Positions 52,776 through 60,023 of a stretch of DNA of 64,000 bases are shown in pieces. Position numbers and translations under genes: made by a program. Position 1 is the stretch's first letter. Every line of letters begins with the position of its first letter. The notes beneath the pieces are model-generated. The model saw only the letters and a list, made by a program, of their open reading frames with translations, ran no database searches and was not told the origin of the DNA. This DNA comes from an uncultured Acetatifactor sp. (lineage in GTDB: Bacteria; Bacillota; Clostridia; Lachnospirales; Lachnospiraceae). The stretch lies in contig CAKRZO010000003.1 in assembly GCA_934433135.1 (NCBI GenBank), forward strand, positions 62,001-126,000, given 5' to 3'.

Positions 52776-52895
52776 GTCTTCCTCCAATCCTGCTTTCATA
52801 CAGTTTTTCCATGATTTTTTCGTTATTATATTAACACAGTCGGCGCGTTTCGTCCATAGGCAGGGAGAAGTTATTTTTATGACCTTTCAAAACAG

Positions 52896-52920
52896 GTAAC
52901 AGTTCAGACACTCCATTCAC
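52896..52920 (+). repeat. GTAACAGTTCAG...CCATTCAC repeat copy
   Basis: This 25-mer matches the reverse complement of 4768-4792 at 22 positions. In the same 288-nt gap after the transketolase genes, GCTTGAA and TTCAAGC form a further loose stem. I see nothing else in the gap. Confidence 0.45.
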
Positions 52921-53063
52921 ACTGGCTTGAATAAGAAAAACCGATAATGTGCACTTGGGGTGTTCAAGCGGACATCATCCGTTTTCTTTATCCAAATATT
53001 TCGGCTGTTTTTTAAATATGTCAGAAATATCCTGTTATCAAGAATTTTCTCTCTACACTCTAC

Positions 53064-53306
53064 ATGTGCTATAAGGAATTAGACAAGCGCTTTTCTGTGA
53101 TTCATGGCAGGAAAATTACAAAGACCGCAAGAATTGAGGCTACCGTTCTCAATAGCTTAGTACCGATTTCAAAAGCGGATATTTGCAGTATCTTGCCGGG
53201 TGTCAGTCCTTCAACTGTCGAAACCGTTTTAAGCAGGGTGGGGAAAGAAGAACAAATCAAGAAGATCGGGCAATCCAGATCAACACGATATGTTAAGGCA
53301 ACTTAA
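53064..53306 (+). pseudogene. Possible remnant of a Fic-type protein (C-terminal HTH)
   Basis: The 80-codon frame encodes a winged HTH-like peptide (LVPISKADICSILPGVSPSTVETVLSRV, then IKKIGQSRSTRYVKA) that resembles the C-terminal DNA-binding tail of Fic-domain proteins. No Fic domain precedes it and no ribosome site stands before its ATG. It may be the leftover end of a lost gene, or a small expressed regulator. The comparison is from memory. Confidence 0.4.
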
Positions 53307-53355
53307 AAATAACTGCCGGATATTCCGGCATAAAATTGTCCTGTAAAATATAAAA

Positions 53356-53558
53356 TGATATCAGGGTCAAAAGGTCAAAAAGCCGTTCGTGCTTGCACGA
53401 TTAGGCTTTTGAACTTGGGACCCGTCAAACATGAGGAAGTAGCGATTTACGCAGTAAATCAGCGGATTCCGAATGTTTTAGAATTGCGGGAGCTGCTTTG
53501 CAGCGGAGCAATTCGTGATATCAAATGATGGGCAAAATACCTTTTGACCCTCATATCA
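53356..53558. repeat. 203-bp foldable palindromic element
   Basis: The ends, TGATATCAGGGTCAAAAGGT and the reverse complement of 53539-53558, match at 19 of 20 positions. At least three internal hairpins are present. One pairs AAAAGCC with GGCTTTT around TCGTGC and GCACGA. The second pairs GATTTAC with GTAAATC. The third pairs GAATTGC with GCAATTC and has an inner GCTGC/GCAGC. It starts 10 nt after the HipA-like gene on the minus strand. Such regular folding suggests a structured RNA or a palindromic mobile element. Confidence 0.8.
53515..53532 (+). repeat. 18-bp inverted repeat, left copy
   Basis: GTGATATCAAATGATGGG matches the reverse complement of 54982-54999 at 17 of 18 positions. The two copies enclose the HTH/HipA-like gene pair. 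Both contain the TGATATCA palindrome. Confidence 0.6.
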
Positions 53559-53568
53559 TAAAATTACA

Positions 53569-54381
53569 TCATGAAAAATATAACGCATACTTTCTTTTTC
53601 TTTCTAATACCACCGTTTTTACTCTGCTGAGAATATCGGAAGGATACCAGTCTTTTAACGTTGCAAATGTGTTCTCGATACCGGAATTGGGGTATCCAAG
53701 ATGTAATCCGATTCCATACAAGCTTTCCGCCGCGTCAACCTGTTCATCAAAAGAAATCGAAAATGGCTTTGCTTTTACAGAATTTATCAGTTTATAAATA
53801 TCTTTCTCCAACGGATAATCATTCAGGTCTGACAAAAGAGAAAGTCCGTTGTCAAAATACGGGCAAAATCTGTACGCTTTTGTGCTTTCCTCTCTGATGA
53901 CTGCGATATTGTTGGTATGTCTGTCTTCATTGAGAAACAACGCATCCATTTCCAGCATGGCAGTCAGATACTTATCGAAATTTTCCAGACCCGTTACCGC
54001 TTCTGTAAAATCTACGGTATACTTAACTCTTTCCGCGATATCCTTCATTTTGGACAATTGATCTGCAAGCCCCACGCCGAAATACGAACGGTGGAGCTTT
54101 TCCAGCGTAATGACAGTCTCGTTATCTTTCTTAAAGTTCGTGCTTACACATCCATTTACAACTTCCTTATCCGTACGAATTTTTACCGGTTCATACCGGA
54201 CATAGTTTGTTATATTTGACTTTTTCAGCAATTCTGAAACAATCACTTCCGAAAGGGCTTCATAGCCCATATAATCGGCTTTATACCACTCTTCATTGAA
54301 ATACCACTTTAACTGGTCGCCCCTGGATGTATGATTCTGGTTGGAAACTCTCTGTATTCCGATGCTATTAAACGTTTTCAT
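53569..54381 (-). CDS. Short HipA-like kinase
   Basis: This 270-residue soluble protein looks like the C-terminal kinase part of HipA toxins. It has the catalytic-loop pattern DALFLNEDRHTNNIAVI near residue 150 and a metal-binding YFDNGLSLLSD (DFG-like). HipA itself has about 440 residues; the N-terminal subdomain is missing here, as in HipT of the three-gene HipBST systems. The partner gene ends 6 nt upstream, so the two form an operon. I infer a serine kinase that may act as a toxin or regulator; the target is unknown. Simple decay is unlikely, because the reading frame and kinase motifs are intact. Confidence 0.75.
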   Translation of the reverse strand: MKTFNSIGIQRVSNQNHTSRGDQLKWYFNEEWYKADYMGYEALSEVIVSELLKKSNITNYVRYEPVKIRTDKEVVNGCVSTNFKKDNETVITLEKLHRSYFGVGLADQLSKMKDIAERVKYTVDFTEAVTGLENFDKYLTAMLEMDALFLNEDRHTNNIAVIREESTKAYRFCPYFDNGLSLLSDLNDYPLEKDIYKLINSVKAKPFSISFDEQVDAAESLYGIGLHLGYPNSGIENTFATLKDWYPSDILSRVKTVVLERKRKYALYFS

Positions 54382-54387
54382 TGTCGA

Positions 54388-54975
54388 TTATTTCATCCCC
54401 TTTCCATTATAATATCGGAACTCCATGTGCATATTATCGTCAACCATTCTTCCCTGTGTTTTTTCCACAATCTGCAGCGGATCGTAGGAATCCAGGTTTA
54501 ATTCCTTTAAAATCTCTTTCATCCCGCATCTCGTTTTCGGGAAGCACCGATCCTCCAAAAAGATTTCAAAATCCTCCCACGTAGGATTTTCCTTCACGCC
54601 AAATGCCCTGTGAATCATGTCATCTGTCCGGTTTTCAATTTCAATAACCTGATCCAGAAAATTGATATAAATGATCGTACATATCTTGTTTCCGTACATA
54701 TACCGGATCTGCATCGGGAACTGCCTGTCGCATGGTCTGTTTATGCTCCGTGCAATCACCTGTCTTGAAGTACCGTATTTTTCGGCAAGATGAGCCATGG
54801 TTTCTCCGTTCGCCAGCTGCTTCTTAATCGCTTCAATATCAAGATCAGACAGTCTTCTCTTTCTTCCGGCATTGCGGATATTTTTCGCATGGATGGACTG
54901 CGCTATTTTTTTCAGTTCCTCCACATCGTCCGTTTTAAATAATTCCTTACAAAGCAATCTGTAATCGGTAGCCAT
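54388..54975 (-). CDS. HTH protein paired with the HipA-like kinase
   Basis: The 195-residue product has an N-terminal helical segment and a resolvase-type HTH at about 45-80 (GRKRRLSDLDIEAIKKQL, then GTSRQVIARSI). A C-terminal domain of about 110 residues follows (YGNKICTIIYINFLDQVIEI, then LEDRCFPKTRCGMKEIL and DPLQIVEKTQGRMVDDN). It is probably the repressor and neutralising partner of the kinase encoded 6 nt downstream; the C-terminal domain might stand in for the missing HipA N-terminal subdomain. The ATG at 54975 follows GAGGGG. A TGATATCA palindrome lies between the -10 box and the ribosome site, where a self-repressor would bind. Confidence 0.7.
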   Translation of the reverse strand: MATDYRLLCKELFKTDDVEELKKIAQSIHAKNIRNAGRKRRLSDLDIEAIKKQLANGETMAHLAEKYGTSRQVIARSINRPCDRQFPMQIRYMYGNKICTIIYINFLDQVIEIENRTDDMIHRAFGVKENPTWEDFEIFLEDRCFPKTRCGMKEILKELNLDSYDPLQIVEKTQGRMVDDNMHMEFRYYNGKGMK

Positions 54976-54981
54976 TTTCGT

Positions 54982-54999
54982 CCCCTCATTTGATATCAC
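54982..54999 (-). repeat. 18-bp inverted repeat, right copy, with operator-like palindrome
   Basis: On the minus strand this reads GTGATATCAAATGAGGGG. It contains both the TGATATCA palindrome and the ribosome site of the HTH gene. Its partner is at 53515-53532. Confidence 0.6.
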
Positions 55000-55016
55000 A
55001 TAATTAATTTAATTTC

Positions 55017-55045
55017 ATCATACCAACCTTAAAACGAAAAGTCAA
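55017..55045 (-). promoter_or_regulatory. Promoter of the HTH/HipA-like operon
   Basis: TTGACT and TATGAT, each one base from consensus, are separated by 17 nt. The operator-like palindrome lies about 20 nt downstream. Confidence 0.75.
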
Positions 55046-55086
55046 GAATCGCCGCATACCTTTTTTTGTCCACTCATATATTGAAT

Positions 55087-55224
55087 TAACAGTTCAGGCA
55101 TACATTCTTGTGGACAGATTTCATGCTGGCATAAAAATCTGTCTGCCTAAAAATGTCCATTGGGTATTTTATGTATGGAGTTTAGCGCCATGACATAAAG
55201 CAAAACGGCGCGTCAGAACTGTTA
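55087..55224. repeat. 138-bp palindromic element
   Basis: The ends are TAACAGTTC and GAACTGTTA. Nested inside are ATACAT with ATGTAT and a 9-bp stem GACAGATTT with AAATCTGTC. It fills the gap between the HTH gene promoter and the DUF885-type gene. The end sequence is shared with the motif copies at 4768 and 52896. Confidence 0.65.
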
Positions 55225-55258
55225 CATGGAATCAAATTCATTAAGAGGTGTCCGTCCC

Positions 55259-57307
55259 ATGCAATCTTCCAAGCAGTCTTTTCCGCACTTTCCCCATTCC
55301 GGATCCATCAGAGCCGTACTGGCTGCCGGACTGCTCTTTCTGGCTGCCATCCCCTGTATTTTATTTCTGACTTTTCAGGGAAATCGGCAAGCAAACCGGA
55401 AAGAACGAAATTTTGACAAGACCTGCGAGGATCTGTTCCGGGAAGAAATGACCTCCAATACCCTGAATATGCATTATTCCCTGGCCTGTCCCGAAGCTTT
55501 CGGAATTCAGGATTATAGGGTGCTTCTTCCGGCATATCGGTCGGGCAACCGGAAGGGAACTCTCGTACAGACCGAGAATCTGCTGGCAAAATTCCGGAAT
55601 TTTTCAGAAGATTCCGAGAACTCCTTTTCCGAAAAAAAGTCCGCCCCTTCCGAAAAGCTTTCCTCCTCCCGGCAGGATGCTCTGGAATTATTTTTGGAAT
55701 ACATGGAGAACTCGCTTTCTCTAAGCGCTTTTTCTTATCTGAATGACCCGCTCTCTCCTTCTTCCGGCATGCAGTCCCAGCTTCCCATCCTTTTGGCGGA
55801 ATATACCTTCCGCACCCGCAGGGATGTGGAAGATTATCTGCATTTGCTGGAACAGACGGATACCTATTTCGAAGGACTGCTTTGTTTTGAACAGGAAAAA
55901 GCCCGCGCCGGCTGCCCTGTATCCGGGAAAAGCCTTGAAAAAGTCATAGAACAGTGTGATACGATTCTGACAAAGGAAGCCCTGGAAGAAGAAACCCATT
56001 TTCTGCAGACGACTTTTCTGGAACGATTAAAAAAACTGGAAGAGGCAGGTGAAATTACCGCAGCGGATTTTCCGGCCTACCTTGCGCAGAACAACCGGCT
56101 TTTGAAAACCGTTCTGCTCCCTGCCTACGAAGCGCTCGGAGACGGTCTTCTTGTCTTAAAAGACGAGACAATTCTCCCAAAAGGTCTGGCTTCTTATCCG
56201 GGTGGCCGAACCTACTATGAGCACCTGCTGTTCTCCTCTACCGGTTCCGCCCGTTCCATTTCCGAAATCCGTACCATGCTTACCGGCAAAATGCAGGATG
56301 AATACGTTGCTTTAAAAGAAATTTTGACCGACGCTCCCGCCCTTTTGCAGCTGGATTACGAAAAGGAACTGGAAAAAGAATTTCCCTTTACTTCTCCGGA
56401 AGAAATCCTGGCGGATCTGCAGCAAAGAATGGCTGCGGACTTTCCGGCACTTCCCGGAAGAAACACTTCTCCACCCGCCTTGGAAAGTGTTGCCTTGGGC
56501 GGTGTTGCAAAAGTTTCCGCAAATGCAGCCCCGGCTTCCGGCGAAAACGTCTCTTTCGCCGGCCGATTCCCGAAAGCAGCCGTAAAACCGGTTTCCCCAA
56601 GCCTGCAGGATTTTACAGCGCCTGCCTTTTACTTAACGCCGCCTTTAGACGATACTTCGTCTAATGTGATTTATATTAATGAAAAAAAGACGCCCTCCCG
56701 GCTGGAGCTGTATACCACCCTTGCCCATGAGGGCTATCCCGGACATCTGTATCAGTCTGTCTATTATAACCTGAAGCAGAAATACATAGAAAATTTCGCC
56801 CCTTCCTGCCTTCTCCGGGAACTTTTATGGTACGGAGGCTATCAGGAGGGCTGGGCCTTGTACGTAGAAAACATTTCCTATGACTATGCTTCCGCTATCA
56901 TGGAATCTAAGGAAAACTCTCTGCTTGCAGCGGCCATCCAATTGGAAAAGCACAACCGCTGCCTGCAATTGTGCCTTTATTCCCTTATGGATATTATGAT
57001 TCATTATGAAAATGCCGACCTTGCTTCCATCGGCAGTCTGTTAAAAAATTTCGGCATTACCGGTGAGGCCGCCGCAGACCGCATTTATACTTATATTGCG
57101 GAAGAGCCCTGTAACTATCTGAAATACTACCTGGGATATCTGGAGATTCTGGAGTGTAAAGAAAAAGCGGAAGCGCTGTGGAAGGAAAATTATTCCGACC
57201 TTGCTTTTCATACCTTTTTTCTGGAAACCGGCCCCTGCAGTTTTCCTTTTCTGCAAAAAAAGCTGGAAGAGACGCGCTATTCCTCTGCTCCCGCCTCTTC
57301 TAAGTAG
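55259..57307 (+). CDS. DUF885-family membrane-anchored metallopeptidase-like protein
   Basis: This 682-residue protein has an N-terminal membrane helix or uncleaved signal (VLAAGLLFLAAIPCILFLTF) and a long helical body. The family's metal-site motif HEGYPGH lies at residues 490-496, followed by YGGYQEGWALYVE. DUF885 proteins are related to zinc carboxypeptidases of the M3/M32 type; their substrates are mostly unknown. The ATG at 55259 follows AGAGGTG at 8 nt, better than the ATG at 55226. The C-terminal end overlaps the convergent Mrr-type gene by 31 nt. Confidence 0.87.
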   Translation: MQSSKQSFPHFPHSGSIRAVLAAGLLFLAAIPCILFLTFQGNRQANRKERNFDKTCEDLFREEMTSNTLNMHYSLACPEAFGIQDYRVLLPAYRSGNRKGTLVQTENLLAKFRNFSEDSENSFSEKKSAPSEKLSSSRQDALELFLEYMENSLSLSAFSYLNDPLSPSSGMQSQLPILLAEYTFRTRRDVEDYLHLLEQTDTYFEGLLCFEQEKARAGCPVSGKSLEKVIEQCDTILTKEALEEETHFLQTTFLERLKKLEEAGEITAADFPAYLAQNNRLLKTVLLPAYEALGDGLLVLKDETILPKGLASYPGGRTYYEHLLFSSTGSARSISEIRTMLTGKMQDEYVALKEILTDAPALLQLDYEKELEKEFPFTSPEEILADLQQRMAADFPALPGRNTSPPALESVALGGVAKVSANAAPASGENVSFAGRFPKAAVKPVSPSLQDFTAPAFYLTPPLDDTSSNVIYINEKKTPSRLELYTTLAHEGYPGHLYQSVYYNLKQKYIENFAPSCLLRELLWYGGYQEGWALYVENISYDYASAIMESKENSLLAAAIQLEKHNRCLQLCLYSLMDIMIHYENADLASIGSLLKNFGITGEAAADRIYTYIAEEPCNYLKYYLGYLEILECKEKAEALWKENYSDLAFHTFFLETGPCSFPFLQKKLEETRYSSAPASSK

Positions 57308-57858
57308 TCCCGGTCCCACAAGAGAATTTTCAACTTCGTCGCCATGGAAACTGCCGGATCTGTAAAGTACTGATTGGTCATCACTACGCCGACCATACAG
57401 TCGTAATAATCTCTTCCGGCATAAATTTCCTGCACCGCCTTGATTCCCACCGGCTGAGAATGGCATTTGCATTGAAAAGCATAGGAAACGCCATCCTTCC
57501 ATGCCAGAATATCCACACCGTAATCTCCGCTTTCCCGGGTAACTTCTATCTCGGTAAAGCCAAGGCCTTCCAGCAGATCGGCGCAGTAATGCTCAAATTC
57601 CTGTCCATCGCATTCGTCCATGGTAAGAGGCCTGCGGTTCCTGCTTTTCCACAGAAGGATACCGCCCGCTACTGCCAAAAGCAGGAGAAGAAGCACTGCT
57701 GCCGTAAGACCGATGATTTTCCAGTCAGGATTGCCGTTTTGATCTACGATACTCAAAGATTTCACAATACCTGACATGTTTACTGTATTTACTATATTTA
57801 TCACATTTCCTGCATTGACCATATTTACTGTATTTGCTGTATTTGCTGTATTTGCCAT
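57277..57858 (-). CDS. Membrane-anchored Mrr-type nuclease-like protein
   Basis: The product of about 193 residues has an Asn-rich N-terminal repeat, one membrane helix near residues 49-69 and a C-terminal restriction-endonuclease domain. That domain contains the PD-(D/E)XK pattern: Glu and Asp in VTRESGDYGVDILAW and FQCKC with the catalytic Lys. Such small membrane Mrr proteins are common in Firmicutes, and their DNA or RNA target is not known. No ribosome site precedes the ATG, and the Asn-rich frame continues upstream, so the true start may be a non-ATG codon near the AGGAAACAG at about 57925. Its end overlaps the convergent metallopeptidase gene. Confidence 0.75.
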   Translation of the reverse strand: MANTANTANTVNMVNAGNVINIVNTVNMSGIVKSLSIVDQNGNPDWKIIGLTAAVLLLLLLAVAGGILLWKSRNRRPLTMDECDGQEFEHYCADLLEGLGFTEIEVTRESGDYGVDILAWKDGVSYAFQCKCHSQPVGIKAVQEIYAGRDYYDCMVGVVMTNQYFTDPAVSMATKLKILLWDRDYLEEAGAEE

Positions 57859-57912
57859 ATCTGCTATATTTGGTACATTTGCCGTATTTGCTATGTTTAC
57901 TATATTTATTGT
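57778..57912 (-). repeat. Degenerate 9-bp minisatellite (Asn-rich)
   Basis: About 15 variants of a 9-bp unit (minus strand GCAAATACA, Ala-Asn-Thr and relatives) run through the N-terminus of the Mrr-type gene and continue about 55 nt upstream of its ATG in the same frame. Confidence 0.75.
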
Positions 57913-57962
57913 AATTATTCTGTTTCCTGTTTTATCCTGTTTGCTGCAACGAACACAGGGAT

Positions 57963-58049
57963 CCTGTTTCCTGTAAGTATCCTTCCGATACCGGATTGTT
58001 CCGTGCCGGGCACTCCTGCAATCCCGGAGTACATTGTACAGGAAACAGG
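57963..58049. repeat. 87-bp nested palindrome upstream of spmB
   Basis: CCTGTTTCCTGTA pairs perfectly with TACAGGAAACAGG. Inside, CCGGATTG pairs with CAATCC(C)GG and GTGC pairs with GCAC. The rest of this 320-nt gap contains the upstream tail of the Asn minisatellite and a TATAAT just before spmB. Confidence 0.7.
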
Positions 58050-58177
58050 CTCCTATGTCAATTCGCAGTAAAGAAAAGACGGGATAAACTTATCAGGGCA
58101 TTTGCATGTACTCGCCCGGTAGTCTGCTTTAACCGCTTTTTTGTATAATGAAGATCAAAAAGAGAAAGGACCCGATA

Positions 58178-58711
58178 ATGTTAAACGCTCTAACCCATCT
58201 TTCCGACATTTTTATTCCGGTGATTATTTTCTATATCATCGGATACGGTCTGAATGCAAAAGTCAAAGTATACGAAACGTTTTTAAAGGGCGCTTCCAAA
58301 GGGTTGAAAATAGTTATGGAAATTCTTCCTACTCTGATCGGATTGATGATTGCCGTGGGAATTCTGCGGGCATCCGGTTTTCTTACCTTTCTCGGTAATC
58401 TCTTAGCCCCGGCAACCGAAGCGATCGGCATTCCTTCCTGTCTCTTCCCGCTTTTAATTGTCAAGCTCTTCTCCTCTTCTGCCGCTACCGGTCTGGTTCT
58501 GGACATTTTCAAAAATTACGGTCCGGATTCCTATGCCGGGCTGATGACCTCTATCCTTATGAGTTGCACGGAAACTCTGTTCTACACCATGAGTGTCTAC
58601 TTTCTGGCGGCGAAAGTCACCAAGACCCGTTATACGATCAAAGGCGCCCTGCTTTCCGTTCTGACCGGAACTATAGCCAGCATCTTCCTTACCGCCGCGA
58701 TTCTTACCTGA
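58178..58711 (+). CDS. spmB: Spore maturation protein B
   Basis: The 177-residue membrane protein has the nucleoside-recognition (Gate) fold of SpmB, with several hydrophobic helices and the family patterns GASKGLKIVMEILPTLIGLMIAVGILRASG, LLIVKLFSSSAATGLVLD and SCTETLFYTMSVYFLA. SpmA and SpmB are needed for dehydration of the spore core in Bacillus and Clostridium. I chose the ATG at 58178, 7 nt after AAAGGA. The partner spmA, normally directly upstream, is not in the window. Its presence suggests a spore-forming host. Confidence 0.9.
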   Translation: MLNALTHLSDIFIPVIIFYIIGYGLNAKVKVYETFLKGASKGLKIVMEILPTLIGLMIAVGILRASGFLTFLGNLLAPATEAIGIPSCLFPLLIVKLFSSSAATGLVLDIFKNYGPDSYAGLMTSILMSCTETLFYTMSVYFLAAKVTKTRYTIKGALLSVLTGTIASIFLTAAILT

Positions 58712-58760
58712 GGTTCTTCAGAAAAACGCTTTAATGTTTTTTATAGCATCCCTTCTTCCT

Positions 58761-60023
58761 CTACCGGATCAGGACAACTGCAACGTCATTTACATTGGTA
58801 CCTGTCGCGCCCGTAAAGAGAAGGCCTCCTATCTTTTTCAGTGCATGATAGGTATCATTCCTTTTCAGGATTTCTTCATAGTCCAGATTGCATTCCCTTA
58901 ATTGATTCATAGTATCTCCGTCCACTATACCACCGGCTGCATCCGTCGGCCCATCCGTACCATCCGAACCGAAGGAAAAAAGAAGCGTATCTGACAAATC
59001 TGCTATCCCTGCAGCTCCACTAAAAGCCAGTTCCTGATTTCTGCCTCCCATACCATTTCCCGTAAGTGTGACAACCGTTTCTCCTCCTGCAATAAGTGCA
59101 CAGGGTTTTACAAAACCCATATTCTTTTCTTTGTGAATGTCACGTGCAATAGAAGCCAGAAATCTTCCTGCCTCTCTTGCCTCTCCATTCATGGATATGG
59201 TTAGAATATAGGGCTTATAACCCCGTTTTTCAGCATATTTTGCCACTGCCCGGCATAGTTCTTTAACACTTCCCGTAATTACAGTGCTTACATTAGAAAG
59301 GGATTTCACCGTTTCCTTCCTTAATGTTTCTTCCACCCGCTCTGAAAAATGTAACCCATATTTTTTCTTTATCTTCATAACATCAGCACATGTCGAAGAA
59401 TCTGCGCAAGCAGGTCCCGAAGCAACCATTTCCAGATTATTATCAATAACATCCGAAAGCACAATCTGATAAATAGCCTTTCCGCCTGCCAAAGCAGCAA
59501 GTTTCCCTCCCTTCACTGCCGAAAGCCTTTTGCGGATCGTATTTATCTCCTGTATTCCGGCGCCGCAATCCAAAAGCTGTTTTGTTACTTCCTGAATCTC
59601 TTCCAAACTAAGACCCTTTTCCGGTTTCTCCAGCAACGCGGATCCTCCCCCCGAGATCAACATGAGAATCGTGTCCTTTTCTGTCGTTTCTTTTATCAAA
59701 TTCATGACGCACTCTGCACCATATATTGAATTTTGATCCGGAATCGGATGTCCTGCCTCTATCATCTGGAAACCCGGAATATCGCCCTTTATGTGATGAT
59801 ATTTTGTAACAATAACTCCCTTTTTAATTTTTCCTTTCAATATCTGAGATGCTGCATAAGCCATCTGCCAACCGGCTTTTCCAAATGAAATTACGTAAAG
59901 ATTTCCCTCAAATTTCATTCCTTCCAATGCTTTTTTCACTGCAATATCGGGAAGCACCTCTGTTATGGAATCACTCATAATTTTTTCTGCATCTTCTCGC
60001 ATAGATAGAAGTTCTTTATACAT
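58761..60023 (-). CDS. Glycerate 2-kinase (MOFRL/GckA type)
   Basis: This 420-residue enzyme phosphorylates glycerate, most likely to 2-phosphoglycerate. It has the DUF4147 N-terminal domain (VISFGKAGWQMAYAA, GHPIPDQNS and the ATP-site LISGGGSALLEKP) and the MOFRL C-terminal domain (ALIAGGETVVTLTGNGMGGRNQELAF, SDGTDGPTDAAGGIVDG). I chose the third of three consecutive ATGs, at 60023, for its spacing from AAGGAG. It overlaps the glycosidase gene upstream by 8 nt, so the two are coupled. The pairing suggests that a glycerate-bearing or sugar-acid substrate is degraded by this operon. Confidence 0.92.
   Translation of the reverse strand: MYKELLSMREDAEKIMSDSITEVLPDIAVKKALEGMKFEGNLYVISFGKAGWQMAYAASQILKGKIKKGVIVTKYHHIKGDIPGFQMIEAGHPIPDQNSIYGAECVMNLIKETTEKDTILMLISGGGSALLEKPEKGLSLEEIQEVTKQLLDCGAGIQEINTIRKRLSAVKGGKLAALAGGKAIYQIVLSDVIDNNLEMVASGPACADSSTCADVMKIKKKYGLHFSERVEETLRKETVKSLSNVSTVITGSVKELCRAVAKYAEKRGYKPYILTISMNGEAREAGRFLASIARDIHKEKNMGFVKPCALIAGGETVVTLTGNGMGGRNQELAFSGAAGIADLSDTLLFSFGSDGTDGPTDAAGGIVDGDTMNQLRECNLDYEEILKRNDTYHALKKIGGLLFTGATGTNVNDVAVVLIR

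Noticed and set aside
57778..57912. Possible CRISPR array
   Set aside because: The repeats are 9 bp long, degenerate and continuous, without spacers, and lie in a coding frame.
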